DNA of 5,208 bases. Source: JAVKSM01 sp039583705. GTDB lineage: Bacteria > Actinomycetota > Actinomycetes > Mycobacteriales > Pseudonocardiaceae. This document shows positions 5,162-5,208 of this stretch, in pieces. Numbering within the stretch: the first letter of the stretch is position 1; every line of letters begins with the position of its first letter. The position numbers and the translations under genes are program-made. The DNA lies in the NCBI GenBank assembly GCA_039583705.1, contig JAVKSM010000156.1:1-5208 (forward strand), read 5' to 3'. A model generated the notes under the pieces. The model did no database searches. It was not told where the DNA came from and saw only the letters and a list, made by a program, of their open reading frames with translations.

Positions 5162-5208
5162 ACTCGTTGCTCGGTTCGAGAACCATGTAGCCGGTCCGCG
5201 CCAGCGGC
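5079..5208 (-). other. Unidentified sequence at the window edge, possible 5'-truncated minus-strand gene fragment
   Basis: Past about 5078 the kinase homology ends. A minus-strand frame entering from the right edge reads PLARTGYMVLEPSNEFSGRP, then ILPDAVRVIGWPG, a more natural-looking peptide than any plus-strand reading. It then runs open into the antisense of the kinase, where it loses sense. It may be the interrupted part of another gene, perhaps a mobile-element protein (the SGRPxxPxxV pattern vaguely recalls some transposase N-termini). I cannot assign it, and the direction is tentative. Confidence 0.25.

Noticed and set aside
4141..5190. 349-codon plus-strand open frame overlapping the histidine kinase
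   Set aside because: It is a different frame of the same strand, Arg/Gly/Ala-rich. The kinase frame carries TM segments, HAMP and the H-box.
1..5208. tRNA, rRNA, CRISPR array or complete insertion sequence
   Set aside because: No cloverleaf-like stretch, rRNA-like conserved segment, spaced direct repeats, or transposase with terminal inverted repeats was seen on reading both strands by eye.

Overview
The window is very GC-rich DNA with strong G/C preference at third codon positions, GTG starts, GGAGG-type ribosome binding sites and long antisense open frames. This points to a high-GC actinobacterium (Micromonosporaceae- or Streptomyces-like by style; the genus cannot be fixed from this sequence). 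It looks like accessory or chromosome-periphery DNA: three intact genes are flanked by three broken ones.

Layout, left to right. Bases 1-139 hold the 3' end of a plus-strand gene that reads as one protein only if a +1 frameshift near 83-85 is allowed. Convergent to it, 184-728 (minus) is a short-chain dehydrogenase (SDR) pseudogene. It keeps its N-terminal TGASSGIGRA motif and its C-terminal half, but the middle (of the order of 100 codons) is gone, and the three remaining pieces lie in three different frames. Just upstream on the same strand, 768-1961 is an intact zinc-dependent, NAD-type alcohol/formaldehyde dehydrogenase-like MDR enzyme with all expected zinc ligands. The two probably formed an oxidoreductase operon.

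A 432-base divergent intergenic region (1962-2393) separates the dehydrogenase from a plus-strand gene of unknown function (2397-3023, 208 aa). The region contains two interlaced inverted repeats and a short palindrome. The unknown gene converges on a CDF-family metal-efflux transporter (3043-4074, minus) with a His-rich N-terminus encoded by a hexanucleotide repeat. A strong hairpin at the convergence point may terminate one or both transcripts.

Upstream of the transporter is a good actinobacterial promoter (TTGAGT, 18-bp spacer, TAGGAT). Its spacer contains repeated TTCAC/GTGAA units, a plausible operator. Divergent from the transporter is a membrane sensor histidine kinase (4199-5161) with two TM segments, HAMP and the phospho-acceptor H-box. 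Kinase-like sequence stops just after the H-box helix near 5078, so the ATP-binding domain is missing. The last ~130 bases look like a different, oppositely oriented, unidentified sequence.

No complete new multi-gene system is evident. The most informative signals are the gene decay on both sides, the candidate metal-responsive promoter, and the unknown 208-aa protein with its structured upstream region.
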